In this document: one piece after another, positions 1 to 7,780 of the stretch
How positions within the stretch are numbered: position 1 is the stretch's first letter
Layout of the letters: each line of letters starts with the position of its first letter
NCBI GenBank assembly: GCA_051881435.1
Contig: JBJEPW010000007.1
Coordinates: 1 to 61,883 of the forward strand
Length of the DNA stretch: 61,883 nt
Direction: 5' to 3'
From: Fimenecus sp051881435
GTDB lineage: Bacteria; Bacillota; Clostridia; Oscillospirales; Acutalibacteraceae
Position numbers and translations under genes: made by a program
The notes under the pieces: model-generated
The model's database searches: none
What the model was told of the DNA's origin: nothing
What the model saw: only the letters and a program-made list of their open reading frames with translations

Positions 1-83
1 AGATTTACAGGGTTCCTTACTTTTTTGTCGTTGTTTAATTTTCAAGGTCCGTTGCCCGACCCGATTTTCGCGGGTGGAATTTT
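1..83 (-). other. Probable rRNA operon leader, running off the left edge
   Basis: This stretch has no ORF of note. On the minus strand it lies directly downstream of two consensus promoters and contains ACCTTGAAAATTAAACAAC, which resembles the conserved rRNA leader/ITS motif of Clostridia. The window beginning here may reflect an assembly break at a multi-copy rRNA operon. No part of 16S is visible, so this remains an inference. Confidence 0.45.
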
Positions 84-112
84 ATTATAACAAAACTCCC
101 GAAGATTGTCAA
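84..112 (-). promoter_or_regulatory. Strong sigma-A promoter (downstream of a tandem pair), probably rRNA operon P2
   Basis: On the minus strand TTGACA (112-107), a 17-nt spacer and TATAAT (89-84) form a perfect consensus promoter firing towards the left window edge. About 50 nt downstream the minus strand reads ACCTTGAAAATTAAACAAC, a motif typical of clostridial rRNA leaders and spacers. I infer an rRNA operon promoter; the 16S gene itself is outside the window. Confidence 0.7.
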
Positions 113-176
113 CAAGTTTTTTAAACTTTTTTCAGTTTTTTGACTTGCGCCGCAATCTCTCGCAGACAGCTTTGTT

Positions 177-205
177 ATAATATCACAACGAAACAATCTT
201 GTCAA
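177..205 (-). promoter_or_regulatory. Strong sigma-A promoter (upstream of a tandem pair), probably rRNA operon P1
   Basis: TTGACA (205-200), 17-nt spacer, TATTAT (182-177) on the minus strand. Immediately upstream (206-240) is an almost pure A/T tract with phased A-runs that looks like an UP element. Tandem promoters about 93 bp apart with an UP-like tract are characteristic of stable-RNA operons. Confidence 0.65.
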
Positions 206-367
206 CACTTATTTTTTAATTTTTTTAAATTTTTTTCGACAACTTTTCGACTGTAATATATATTGTATATGCGGATGATTTTTAACACAAATTAAGCCGA
301 CCGTGCATAAAAAAATAGCGCATTGGCAAACATAATAGAAAATAAATAATCGGTCGGTGATAGAAAA

Positions 368-1078
368 ATGGAAGCAAAAAAAGAGGTAAGAAACAAAAAA
401 CAGGTTTTCAAACAAATCATTGCCGTTATACTTCTCAACGCAATGGTAATTTCAGCTATTGCTTACACATACCGTGAAAGCACACAAACACTTTCCAAAA
501 TCGGTTCAAGAGGAGAGGAAGTTCGGCAGGTTCAGAAAAAACTAAAAGAATTGGGACTTTACAGCGGTTCGGTGGACGGCATTTACGGTGTGAACACTCA
601 AAAGGCTGTTCGGCAGTTCCAGAAAAACTGCGGAATTACCGCCGACGGTATTGCAGGTCCGAAAACGCTTTTGTATTTAGGTTTGGGCTCGGGCTCGGGC
701 ACAAGCTCGTCTGCCGGAGGATACAGCAGCAGTGATATATATTTGCTTGCGAAGGTAATAGGAGCGGAGGCTCGGGGTGAAAGCTATACAGGTCAGGTTG
801 CTGTTGGTGCCGTTGTGCTGAACAGAGTGCGCCATTCGTCTTTTCCCGACTCCATTTCGGGCGTTGTATATCAATCAGGTGCATTTTCCTGCGTGCGTGA
901 CAGCAACTGGAGCGTAGAGCCTAACGACACGGCGAAGAAAGCGGCGCGCGACGCCATAAACGGCTGGGACCCGACAGGCGGCGCAATATACTATTATAAT
1001 CCTGCAAAAACCAGCAACCAATGGATTCGCACAAGGCCGGTAATTACTACAATAGGAAAGCATGTATTCTGCAAATAA
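368..1078 (+). CDS. sleB: Spore cortex-lytic enzyme, SleB-type cell wall hydrolase
   Basis: A 236-aa exported protein. An N-terminal hydrophobic segment (about residues 18-34) is the signal or anchor. A peptidoglycan-binding type 1 domain follows (about 40-100; SRGEEVRQVQ...LKELGLYSG and the FQ..GI.ADGIAG pattern). A Gly/Ser linker leads to a Hydrolase_2/SleB catalytic domain (about 120-236) with the expected catalytic Glu in GAEARGES. Family knowledge: SleB hydrolyses cortex peptidoglycan during germination. Domain order and length match Bacillus/Clostridium SleB. GGTGAT lies 7 nt before the ATG. There is no ypeB partner next to it; it stands alone, divergent from the putative rRNA operon and followed by its own terminator. 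Confidence 0.85.
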   Translation: MEAKKEVRNKKQVFKQIIAVILLNAMVISAIAYTYRESTQTLSKIGSRGEEVRQVQKKLKELGLYSGSVDGIYGVNTQKAVRQFQKNCGITADGIAGPKTLLYLGLGSGSGTSSSAGGYSSSDIYLLAKVIGAEARGESYTGQVAVGAVVLNRVRHSSFPDSISGVVYQSGAFSCVRDSNWSVEPNDTAKKAARDAINGWDPTGGAIYYYNPAKTSNQWIRTRPVITTIGKHVFCK

Positions 1079-1083
1079 ATCCC

Positions 1084-1126
1084 GCGGCAAATCGGAGCGT
1101 TCAATCCCCGTTTGCCGCTTTATTTT
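1084..1126 (+). terminator. Intrinsic terminator after sleB
   Basis: Stem GCGGCAAA (1084-1091) / TTTGCCGC (1111-1118) followed by a T-rich run. It separates sleB from the next transcription unit. Confidence 0.75.
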
Positions 1127-1137
1127 TTAATTGAGGA

Positions 1138-1167
1138 TTGAAAACACTGTATATAATATAGTATAAT
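1138..1167 (+). promoter_or_regulatory. Sigma-A promoter for the aldo/keto reductase operon
   Basis: TTGAAA (1138-1143), 18-nt spacer, TATAAT (1162-1167), about 45 bp before the AGGAGG-preceded start of the reductase. Confidence 0.6.
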
Positions 1168-1210
1168 AACCTCACGAAAACATTGCATCAGCATTTTCAG
1201 GAGGGATTTT

Positions 1211-2326
1211 ATGCAATACCGTGATTTCGGAAAAACGGGAGAAAAGGTTTCGGCGTTGGGATTCGGCTGTATGCGTCTGCCCACCCTCGACAACCTCACC
1301 CACAGCATTGATGAAAAAGAGGCGACGCGCATTGTACGCGACGGCATTGACAACGGCATTAACTACATAGATACCGCATTTTTCTATCACAACGGCAAAA
1401 GCGAGGGATTTGTGGGAAAAGCGTTACAGGACGGTTACCGTGATAAAGTTTTGCTTGCCACAAAATCGCCCTTCGGCGGGTTTAAATTCGGCTTTGAGTT
1501 CGACAAAATCTTAAATACGCAGTTAAAGCGGTTGCAAACCGACCATATTGATATGTATTTACTCCACGCGGCGTGCTTAAAATCGTGGAAAAACTCTGCT
1601 TTGAAATTTGATTTGCTTTCCAAAATGGAAAAGGCGCGTGCGGCGGGGAAAATCCGCTATATCGGCTTTTCGTTCCACGACAATTACGAGGCGTTTGAAA
1701 CAATTTTAAACGGCTATGACGGTTGGGACTTTTGCCAGATTCAATATAACTTCGTGGATACAGATCATCAGGCGGGCACAAAGGGCTTGGAAGCCGCTGC
1801 AAAGAAAGGCTTGGGCGTTATCGTAATGGAACCCTTACTCGGTGGCAAACTTGCAAATCCGCCGCAAAATGTCAAAAACGCTCTGCCGCAAGGGGTTTCG
1901 CCCGTTCAGGCGTCCCTCGATTTCATTTGGGACCGTCCCGAAGTTAGCCTTTTGTTAAGCGGTATGAGTAATGCAGAGCAGGTTAAGCAAAATCTGCAAT
2001 ATGCTGACGAAAGCCGTGTAGGGAAATTAACCAACGAACAAAAAGCGTGCTATCCCAACGCGAAAAAGGTATTTGAAACCTCGGCGCGCATTTCCTGCAC
2101 CCATTGCGAATACTGCGTACCCTGTCCGAAAGGCGTGGAAATCCCCGAAATCTTTGCGCAGTACAACAAGAGCGCACAGGATGAGGGCGGAGCTAAAAAA
2201 GCCTATAAAAAAATTAAGGGCGACGCGCAAAAATGCGTAGGCTGCGGCAAATGCGAGGAAAAATGTCCGCAACAACTGCCCATTCGTGAAAAGCTGAAAG
2301 AGGCAGACGCCTTTTTCAAAGGGTAA
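1211..2326 (+). CDS. Aldo/keto reductase with C-terminal [4Fe-4S] ferredoxin domain
   Basis: A 371-aa cytoplasmic oxidoreductase. The AKR barrel opens with YRDFGKTGEKVSALGFGCMR and retains the catalytic Asp/Tyr region (NYIDTAFFYHNGKSE) and HIDMYLLHA. The last ~90 residues add cysteine motifs CTHCEYCVPCP and CVGCGKCEEKCP, typical of the clostridial COG1453 group of AKRs that bind iron-sulfur clusters. The substrate is unknown; the Fe-S tail suggests coupling to ferredoxin-like electron carriers (inference). CAGGAGGGA lies 6 nt before the ATG. The stop overlaps the start region of the next gene (TAATG), so it is first gene of an operon with the ECF component and DUF1893 protein. Confidence 0.85.
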   Translation: MQYRDFGKTGEKVSALGFGCMRLPTLDNLTHSIDEKEATRIVRDGIDNGINYIDTAFFYHNGKSEGFVGKALQDGYRDKVLLATKSPFGGFKFGFEFDKILNTQLKRLQTDHIDMYLLHAACLKSWKNSALKFDLLSKMEKARAAGKIRYIGFSFHDNYEAFETILNGYDGWDFCQIQYNFVDTDHQAGTKGLEAAAKKGLGVIVMEPLLGGKLANPPQNVKNALPQGVSPVQASLDFIWDRPEVSLLLSGMSNAEQVKQNLQYADESRVGKLTNEQKACYPNAKKVFETSARISCTHCEYCVPCPKGVEIPEIFAQYNKSAQDEGGAKKAYKKIKGDAQKCVGCGKCEEKCPQQLPIREKLKEADAFFKG

Positions 2327-2331
2327 TGAAT

Positions 2332-2910
2332 ATGGAACAAGTACAAACAAAAAGAACAGAGTTCCCCGCACGCACCGTCGCTACGGCGGCTCTTGTGTGC
2401 GCGCTGTCGGTGGTGTTGCCGCAGGTTTTTCATCTTATCGGCGGCAAGCCGTTGGGCAACGCGTTTTTACCAATGCACCTGCCCGTAATTTTGGGCGGAT
2501 ACATGTTAAATCCTGCGGCGGCGCTCATATGCGGGGCGCTGTCCCCGATTTTGAGCTTTTTTGTAAGCGGTATGCCTGCATTTCCGCGGCTCATATTTAT
2601 GATATTTGAGTTAGGCGCATACGGCTTTTTCACTTCGGTTTTTGTGCATAAATGCCGTTTGCCAGTATTTCTTACTTTGCCGCTTAGCTGGATTTGCGGG
2701 CGTATGACTTATTTTGTTACCGCGTTCTTTGCGCTCCGCGTTCTGCATTTGGAAATTCAGGGTATGGTGACCGCTTCTGCGGCGGTTTGGACTGCCATTA
2801 CAACCGGTATGCCGGGGATTATATTACAGGCGGTAGTTGTACCGATTTTGGTTGCCGCACTGAAAAAAGCGAGGTTAATTACATATGCACCCCGATTTGG
2901 AAAACTGTAA
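2332..2910 (+). CDS. ECF-type transporter S component, substrate unknown
   Basis: A hydrophobic ~192-aa protein with about five to six membrane segments. The pattern FLPMHLPVILGGYMLNP...GALSPILSFFVSGMP matches substrate-binding S components of energy-coupling factor vitamin/micronutrient importers. No ECF A/T/A' energising genes are in the window, so it presumably uses a shared module (group II ECF, inference). I place the start at 2332 rather than the ATG at 2326, because AAAGGG then sits at normal spacing. The substrate cannot be read from the sequence. Confidence 0.75.
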   Translation: MEQVQTKRTEFPARTVATAALVCALSVVLPQVFHLIGGKPLGNAFLPMHLPVILGGYMLNPAAALICGALSPILSFFVSGMPAFPRLIFMIFELGAYGFFTSVFVHKCRLPVFLTLPLSWICGRMTYFVTAFFALRVLHLEIQGMVTASAAVWTAITTGMPGIILQAVVVPILVAALKKARLITYAPRFGKL

Positions 2911-3310
2911 AGCAATTTTAGAAAGTGAAAACCTAACCTGTGTTGTGAAGCAGGGTGGCAAAATTTTGAAAACCGCTGACCGTGGAATAAAACCGTTTAT
3001 GCAATGGATCGAAAGCGGCGAAAACCTGAAAGGTGCAGTTGCGGCGGACAAGGTTGTGGGGAAAGCGGCGGCGTTTTTAATGGAAAAGGCAGGAATTTCC
3101 GCCGTGTATGCCGCAGTCATTAGCGAGCCTGCCGAAGATGTACTGAAAGCCGCAGGGATTGAATATCAATTTGCTCATCTTGTGCCCCGTATTCAAAACC
3201 GCAAAGGGGACGGACTGTGCCCGATGGAAAGCGCTGTGATGGATATAGACAATGCAGAAAGCGCATTTTTGCGGTTGAAAACAGAACTTTTAAAAATGAA
3301 AAATCAATAA
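2885..3310 (+). CDS. DUF1893 protein
   Basis: A 141-aa cytoplasmic protein overlapping the 3' end of the S-component gene by 26 nt. The layout LENCKAILESENLTCVVKQG...DRGIKPFMQWIE...GAVAADKVVGKAAAFLM...CPME matches DUF1893, a small family I recall as having a deaminase-like fold (established only structurally; activity unknown). The CPME motif and conserved charged residues are present. Its translational coupling to an ECF S component suggests a role with the same nutrient, but this is inference. Confidence 0.65.
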   Translation: MHPDLENCKAILESENLTCVVKQGGKILKTADRGIKPFMQWIESGENLKGAVAADKVVGKAAAFLMEKAGISAVYAAVISEPAEDVLKAAGIEYQFAHLVPRIQNRKGDGLCPMESAVMDIDNAESAFLRLKTELLKMKNQ

Positions 3311-3335
3311 AATGTCGTAATGGGGAAAATGAAAA

Positions 3336-4694
3336 ATGGAAGTCGGAAAATTCAACGAATTATACAATCACAAATACAGCGAGGAGCGGAAATATGTCCG
3401 CCCGAAAGAGCCTGAGGTTTTGGAGTCCTTGGAACGGTTCAAGGACCGTAAATTCGGCATTATGTTCCATTGGGGCATCTATTCGCAATGGGGCATTGTG
3501 GAATCGTGGGCATTGCCCGATGCTGACCGTGACTGGGCATGGGGCGATGTGGACAAGGACTTAACCTGTGCCGAGTTTAAAGAACAATATTGGGATTTAA
3601 TCAAAACCTTTAATCCCGTGCGGTTTCGCCCCGAGGAATGGGCAAAAACTGCCAAAGACGCAGGATTCAAATATATTTTGTTCACCACAAAGCACCACGA
3701 CGGATTTTGTATGTGGGACACAAAGTATTCCGATTTCAAAATCACCGCGCCCGAATGTCCGTTCAGCAAAAATAAGAATGCCGATATATGCAAGCATTTG
3801 TTTGACGCATTCCGTGACGAGGGCTTAAAGGTGCACGCCTATTTTTCAAAGCCCGACTGGCATTGTGAATACTATTGGGCAAAGGGCTTTTCAAAAAATG
3901 AATATATGACACGCAACCCCAGTTACAAAACGCTTTTGCACCCTGATATTTGGAAAAAATTTTGCGAATACACTAAAAATCAGATGCTTGAATTAGTTTC
4001 AAACTACGGAAGAATTGAGTGCTTGTGGCTTGACGGCGGACAGGTTAACCCTTGGAATATGCAGAATATCCACCTTTCAAAGATTATGGAAGAGGCGCGC
4101 AAAATTCAGCCGTGGCTTATGGTGGCGGACAGAACCGTAGGCGGTAAAAACGAGAATTTCATAACGCCTGAGCAGACCATACCCGACCACCCCATAAATG
4201 TGCCGTGGGAAAGCTGCGTTACCCTTGGAACGAGTTTTTCGTTCCGCTATGACGATACATATAAGGACGCGAAAACAGTAATACATATGCTTTGCGACAT
4301 TGTGGCAAAGGGCGGCAACCTTGCTTTAAACATCGGCCCGCGCCCCGACGGCAGACTGCCCCAGCCTGTGTATCCCATATTGGCAGACATCGGCGCCTGG
4401 CTTAAAAGGAACGGCTTTGCAATTTACGAAACCCGTCCCGCCATGCCGTACCGCAAAGAGAATTTTGCATATACCTCAAAGGGTAACGAAGTTTATGCAA
4501 TTTATCTGCCGGAAGACGCAGAAAACACCCTGCCCAATGAAGTGACAATGTATGCAAACGGCAAGGTGCAAAAGGTTCTATTTAACGGTGAAGAATTGGA
4601 GTTCACCCAAAACGGCGATACGGTATATGTGGCTTTTCCGCGGCAGTATGACAAAGAACCTGCCTATGCATTGACAATGGTGATGGAAAAATGA
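3336..4694 (+). CDS. GH29 alpha-L-fucosidase
   Basis: A 452-aa enzyme without a visible signal peptide, so probably intracellular. Family features are KFGIMFHWGIYSQWG, the substrate-binding TTKHHDGFCMWDT motif, and LWLDGGQVNPWN whose Asp is the expected catalytic nucleophile. The last ~70 residues form a beta-rich C-terminal domain as in GH29. It hydrolyses terminal alpha-L-fucose from glycans. Its stop overlaps the start of the following GH31 gene (ATGA), showing translational coupling. The pair suggests breakdown of a fucosylated oligosaccharide, such as host glycan or xyloglucan fragments (inference). Confidence 0.88.
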   Translation: MEVGKFNELYNHKYSEERKYVRPKEPEVLESLERFKDRKFGIMFHWGIYSQWGIVESWALPDADRDWAWGDVDKDLTCAEFKEQYWDLIKTFNPVRFRPEEWAKTAKDAGFKYILFTTKHHDGFCMWDTKYSDFKITAPECPFSKNKNADICKHLFDAFRDEGLKVHAYFSKPDWHCEYYWAKGFSKNEYMTRNPSYKTLLHPDIWKKFCEYTKNQMLELVSNYGRIECLWLDGGQVNPWNMQNIHLSKIMEEARKIQPWLMVADRTVGGKNENFITPEQTIPDHPINVPWESCVTLGTSFSFRYDDTYKDAKTVIHMLCDIVAKGGNLALNIGPRPDGRLPQPVYPILADIGAWLKRNGFAIYETRPAMPYRKENFAYTSKGNEVYAIYLPEDAENTLPNEVTMYANGKVQKVLFNGEELEFTQNGDTVYVAFPRQYDKEPAYALTMVMEK

Positions 4695-6658
4695 GTTCCA
4701 ATATAACAAACGAAAACAGCACACTTAAAATCCAAACAGAACGCTGCGAAATGGTTGCCGAAAGCTACGGCGGCGGTATTAGAATTTACGCAGCGTCAAG
4801 AGATTATGTAGATTATATGCCCGTGATTTCCAAAACGGGTACGGAAAATCCGACTGTTTCTGTTGAGGGCAACTGCGGCGTTTTGGAGAACGGCAATACA
4901 AAGGTTGAAATCCAAGCCGAGGGTGACGCTTTCACCCTTACCTTTTACAACGGCAAGGGCGAAAAACTGATGAAAACCGTTTCGTCCGATTATTCCTTCG
5001 AGCATATCGAAGACGGTGAATACAAGGTAAAGGCAGTATTTGAAGTGCCCGAAAACGAAAAATTATTCGGTATGGGGCAATATCAGCACGGGAAATTCGA
5101 TTTGAAAAACGCGGTGATTCCACTTTATCAGGAAAACCGCCAGGCAAGTATTCCGTATGTGATTTCCACAAAAGGCTACGGCTTTTTCTGGCACAATCCC
5201 GCTATCGGTCAGGCGGAATTTCAAAAAAACAAAATGATATGGACTGCCGATTGTACCGAAAAACTGGATTTTTGGGTTGTTGCCGCCGATACGCCGAAAG
5301 AACTGGTCAGAGAATATGTAGGCATTACGGGCAAGCCGCCCATGATGCCCGACTTTGCCATGGGATTTTGGCAATGCCGATTGCGCTACTGGAATCAGCA
5401 AATGATATTGGATGTGGCAAGAGAATACAACCGCCGCGGTATGCCGCTGGATGTCATTGTATGCGATTTTTACCATTATCCCATTTTAGGCGATATGAAA
5501 TTTGACGAGGAATTGTTCCCCGACCCTGCGGCAATGGTGAGGGAGCTTAAAGACATGGGTACGGAATTTGTGATTTCCTTTTGGCCGCACACGGAAATCA
5601 AGAGTGACACATACCGTGAAATGGAAACGAGAGGTTTGCTCCCCGAAACGAAAGGCGGCTTGCCCGACCAAGGTATTTTCGGAACCACCGCATTTTTTGA
5701 TATGAGCAACCCCGAAACGGTCAAATATGTTTGGGACAAATGCAAAAAGAATTATTACGACAAAGGCATTAAATACTACTGGCTTGATGAAATTGAGCCC
5801 ACCATCAGCCGCAAGGATTTTGAAAGCCACACCCTGAAAATGGGGAAACTATCCAAAATCGGCAACTTGTATCCCCTGCTTTGCGAAAAAGCGTTTTATG
5901 ACTGCTTAAAGGCGGAGGGTGAGACCGAAATTGTCAATCTTTCCCGTTGTGCATGGGCGGGCAGTCAAAAATACGGTGCCCTTGTATGGCCGGGGGACGA
6001 ATACAGCACCTTTGAGGCGTTCAAATTACAGGTTATCGCAGGTCAGCAAATCGGTCTTGCGGGCATTTCTTGGTGGAACACGGATATCGGCGGATTTTCA
6101 ACGCCGAAGCCCAAATCCTTAACTTTTCGGGATTTGTTAGTCCGTTGGTTTCAGTACGGCACATTCAGCCCCGTTATGCGGTTGCACGGCGACCGTGCCA
6201 AAGACTATACACCTAAGAAAAAGGACGGCACGAAACTGTTGTTTTCAGGTCAGCCCAATGAAATTTGGAGTTATGGCAAACGGATAGAAAAAATAATGAT
6301 AAAATATATAGAAATCCGCAAATCAATGCTCCCCTATACAAAACAGTTGTTCAAAGAGGCACACGAATTCGGTGACCCGATTATCCGCACATTGTTTTAT
6401 GAGTTTCCCGAAGACGAAAAGTGCCAAGATATTTGCGATGAATATTTATACGGCGGCGATATGCTGGTTGCGCCGATTTTAAAACGATTTGCACGCAAAA
6501 GAGCGGTATATTTGCCGAAAGGCGCAAAATGGCAAAGTGCCATCGACGGCAAAATGTACGAGGGCGGGCAGACCGTCACCGTCAAAGCAAAACTCGACCA
6601 AATCCCCGTGTTTGTGCGTGACGGCAAACAATATGACCTTGTTAAACAGATCGGCTGA
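4691..6658 (+). CDS. GH31 family alpha-glucosidase/alpha-xylosidase
   Basis: A 655-aa glycosidase with an N-terminal beta-sandwich (about 1-210), a (beta/alpha)8 barrel (about 215-560) and a C-terminal beta domain. The nucleophile Asp is seen in YYWLDEIEPT and the acid/base Asp in MRLHGDRAKDY. LFGMGQYQHGKFDL is the usual N-domain motif. There is no signal peptide. GH31 covers alpha-glucosidases, alpha-xylosidases and related enzymes; specificity cannot be decided by eye. The 4-nt overlap with the fucosidase gene makes this the last gene of the operon, which ends at a palindromic terminator. Confidence 0.85.
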   Translation: MSSNITNENSTLKIQTERCEMVAESYGGGIRIYAASRDYVDYMPVISKTGTENPTVSVEGNCGVLENGNTKVEIQAEGDAFTLTFYNGKGEKLMKTVSSDYSFEHIEDGEYKVKAVFEVPENEKLFGMGQYQHGKFDLKNAVIPLYQENRQASIPYVISTKGYGFFWHNPAIGQAEFQKNKMIWTADCTEKLDFWVVAADTPKELVREYVGITGKPPMMPDFAMGFWQCRLRYWNQQMILDVAREYNRRGMPLDVIVCDFYHYPILGDMKFDEELFPDPAAMVRELKDMGTEFVISFWPHTEIKSDTYREMETRGLLPETKGGLPDQGIFGTTAFFDMSNPETVKYVWDKCKKNYYDKGIKYYWLDEIEPTISRKDFESHTLKMGKLSKIGNLYPLLCEKAFYDCLKAEGETEIVNLSRCAWAGSQKYGALVWPGDEYSTFEAFKLQVIAGQQIGLAGISWWNTDIGGFSTPKPKSLTFRDLLVRWFQYGTFSPVMRLHGDRAKDYTPKKKDGTKLLFSGQPNEIWSYGKRIEKIMIKYIEIRKSMLPYTKQLFKEAHEFGDPIIRTLFYEFPEDEKCQDICDEYLYGGDMLVAPILKRFARKRAVYLPKGAKWQSAIDGKMYEGGQTVTVKAKLDQIPVFVRDGKQYDLVKQIG

Positions 6659-6698
6659 TTTTTCATAGGACAACTTGATAAACATTTATAAAAAATAG

Positions 6699-6731
6699 GG
6701 GGCAGTTCAATTGAACTGCCCCTGATTTTTT
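6699..6731. terminator. Bidirectional intrinsic terminator between convergent operons
   Basis: Perfect 12-bp inverted repeat GGGGCAGTTCAA / TTGAACTGCCCC (6699-6722) flanked by an A-run on the left and a T-run on the right. It serves both the rightward glycosidase operon and the leftward PHP operon. Confidence 0.85.
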
Positions 6732-6743
6732 AGCTATTATATT

Positions 6744-7457
6744 TTATTCCCCACGCAAGAAATTCACTACCGCCTCTGCACTGCATTGGGGAAGGTCAAT
6801 TTCCACCGACGGCTCAACCATATTTTCAAGATAGTGAGCGTCGGAATTTCGGAGCTTTTTCATTTCTTTTAGCAATGGGTGATTTTCTTCATACTGAGGA
6901 ATATATGCCTTATGTGTAAATTCCGCCGCAGTAAACCCCATTTCGGGATACATGAAGCCCAGTACAGACAGCACGGAGTATGACGCACGGTCAAGATGTG
7001 CGGGGAACACCGCTCCCCCGAACCGTGACACCTCTTTCACCGCATCGTCAATGCTTATTCCCGAGGCGGAAGTAAGCAGTATTTCCTCGTTGCCGATTAT
7101 TCGGTCGGTACTGTCCATAATAAGCTGTTCTCCGAAAATAGACGCGTCATTTTTAACAGGCATCATTGTGGATTTAACATAATCCGAAAAATCCAACGCC
7201 TTTACCAATTCGGGGAAAAGACAAACGGCATGTATTTCCTCTGAGGTGCAAAGCTCCATTCCGGGTACAACTGTAATGCCTGCCTCCTCGCCTGCTTTGA
7301 GTGCGGCAGGGCAGTTAAGGCAGGAGTTGTGGTCTGTTAAAGCGATAATGTCATACCCCAAAAGCTTTGCCATATTAACAAGGTTATAGGGCGTCATATC
7401 GTTGTCGCCGCAGGGAGAAAGGCATGAATGAAGATGAAAATCGTATTTCAGGTTCAT
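6744..7457 (-). CDS. PHP-domain phosphoesterase
   Basis: A 237-aa cytoplasmic metal-dependent phosphoesterase. PHP motifs are visible: DFHLHSCLSPCGDND (HxH), IIALTDHNS (DH), VPGMELCTSEEIHAV (Glu and His), FPAHLDRASYS and a late DAHY. The family includes histidinol phosphatase-like and nucleotide/oligonucleotide phosphatases; the substrate here is unknown. It is the last gene of the five-gene leftward operon and overlaps the second DRTGG gene by 4 nt (ATGA), so it is translationally coupled to the hydrogenase-like sensor module. Confidence 0.85.
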   Translation of the reverse strand: MNLKYDFHLHSCLSPCGDNDMTPYNLVNMAKLLGYDIIALTDHNSCLNCPAALKAGEEAGITVVPGMELCTSEEIHAVCLFPELVKALDFSDYVKSTMMPVKNDASIFGEQLIMDSTDRIIGNEEILLTSASGISIDDAVKEVSRFGGAVFPAHLDRASYSVLSVLGFMYPEMGFTAAEFTHKAYIPQYEENHPLLKEMKKLRNSDAHYLENMVEPSVEIDLPQCSAEAVVNFLRGE

Positions 7458-7780
7458 AACAGCTCACCAAGCTTTACAGCAAGGGAATATGTATTTTCCT
7501 CTGTTGCAAGAATCGTTACCTCCTGCATTTCCGCACGGGTACGGGCGTCCTCGTCCAGCGATGCATTTTCCGTAAGAACAATGCACGCGCAGTCGGCAAG
7601 CACCGCAACGGCTATGGCGTTAATATTACCCATAACCGTCATCCAGCAGTCCCCGCTTTGGGCTCTGCCCATTACCCAGCTTAACAAATCGCCGCAGTAG
7701 CCGCCCTTTACCTCCCGCGACATATCGCCCTCAACAAGCACTTTTAAATTCAGTTTTTCCTTTAAACTCTCAACTGTCAT
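7454..7780 (-). CDS. DRTGG-domain protein (second copy)
   Basis: A 108-aa protein with a single DRTGG fold: REVKGGYCGDLLSWVMGRAQSGDCWMTV followed by ADCACIVLTENASLDEDA. The family is a ligand-binding-like module also found fused to CBS or phosphotransacetylase domains; its ligand is not established. It starts with ATG overlapping the hydrogenase stop by one base (SD AAGAGG), and ends overlapping the PHP gene. The operon carries two DRTGG copies on either side of the kinase/hydrogenase pair, suggesting they act as partner or ligand-sensing subunits (inference). Confidence 0.8.
   Translation of the reverse strand: MTVESLKEKLNLKVLVEGDMSREVKGGYCGDLLSWVMGRAQSGDCWMTVMGNINAIAVAVLADCACIVLTENASLDEDARTRAEMQEVTILATEENTYSLAVKLGELL

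Noticed and set aside
300..367. Sigma-G promoter before sleB
   Set aside because: CATAATA (331-337) resembles a sigma-G -10, but the nearest GCATA -35-like element is 21 nt away instead of the usual shorter spacing.
209..415. Leftward 68-aa hydrophobic reading frame
   Set aside because: It lies over the UP-like tract, the upstream promoter and the sleB start; it has no ribosome site and its Phe/Tyr content comes from A/T-rich DNA.
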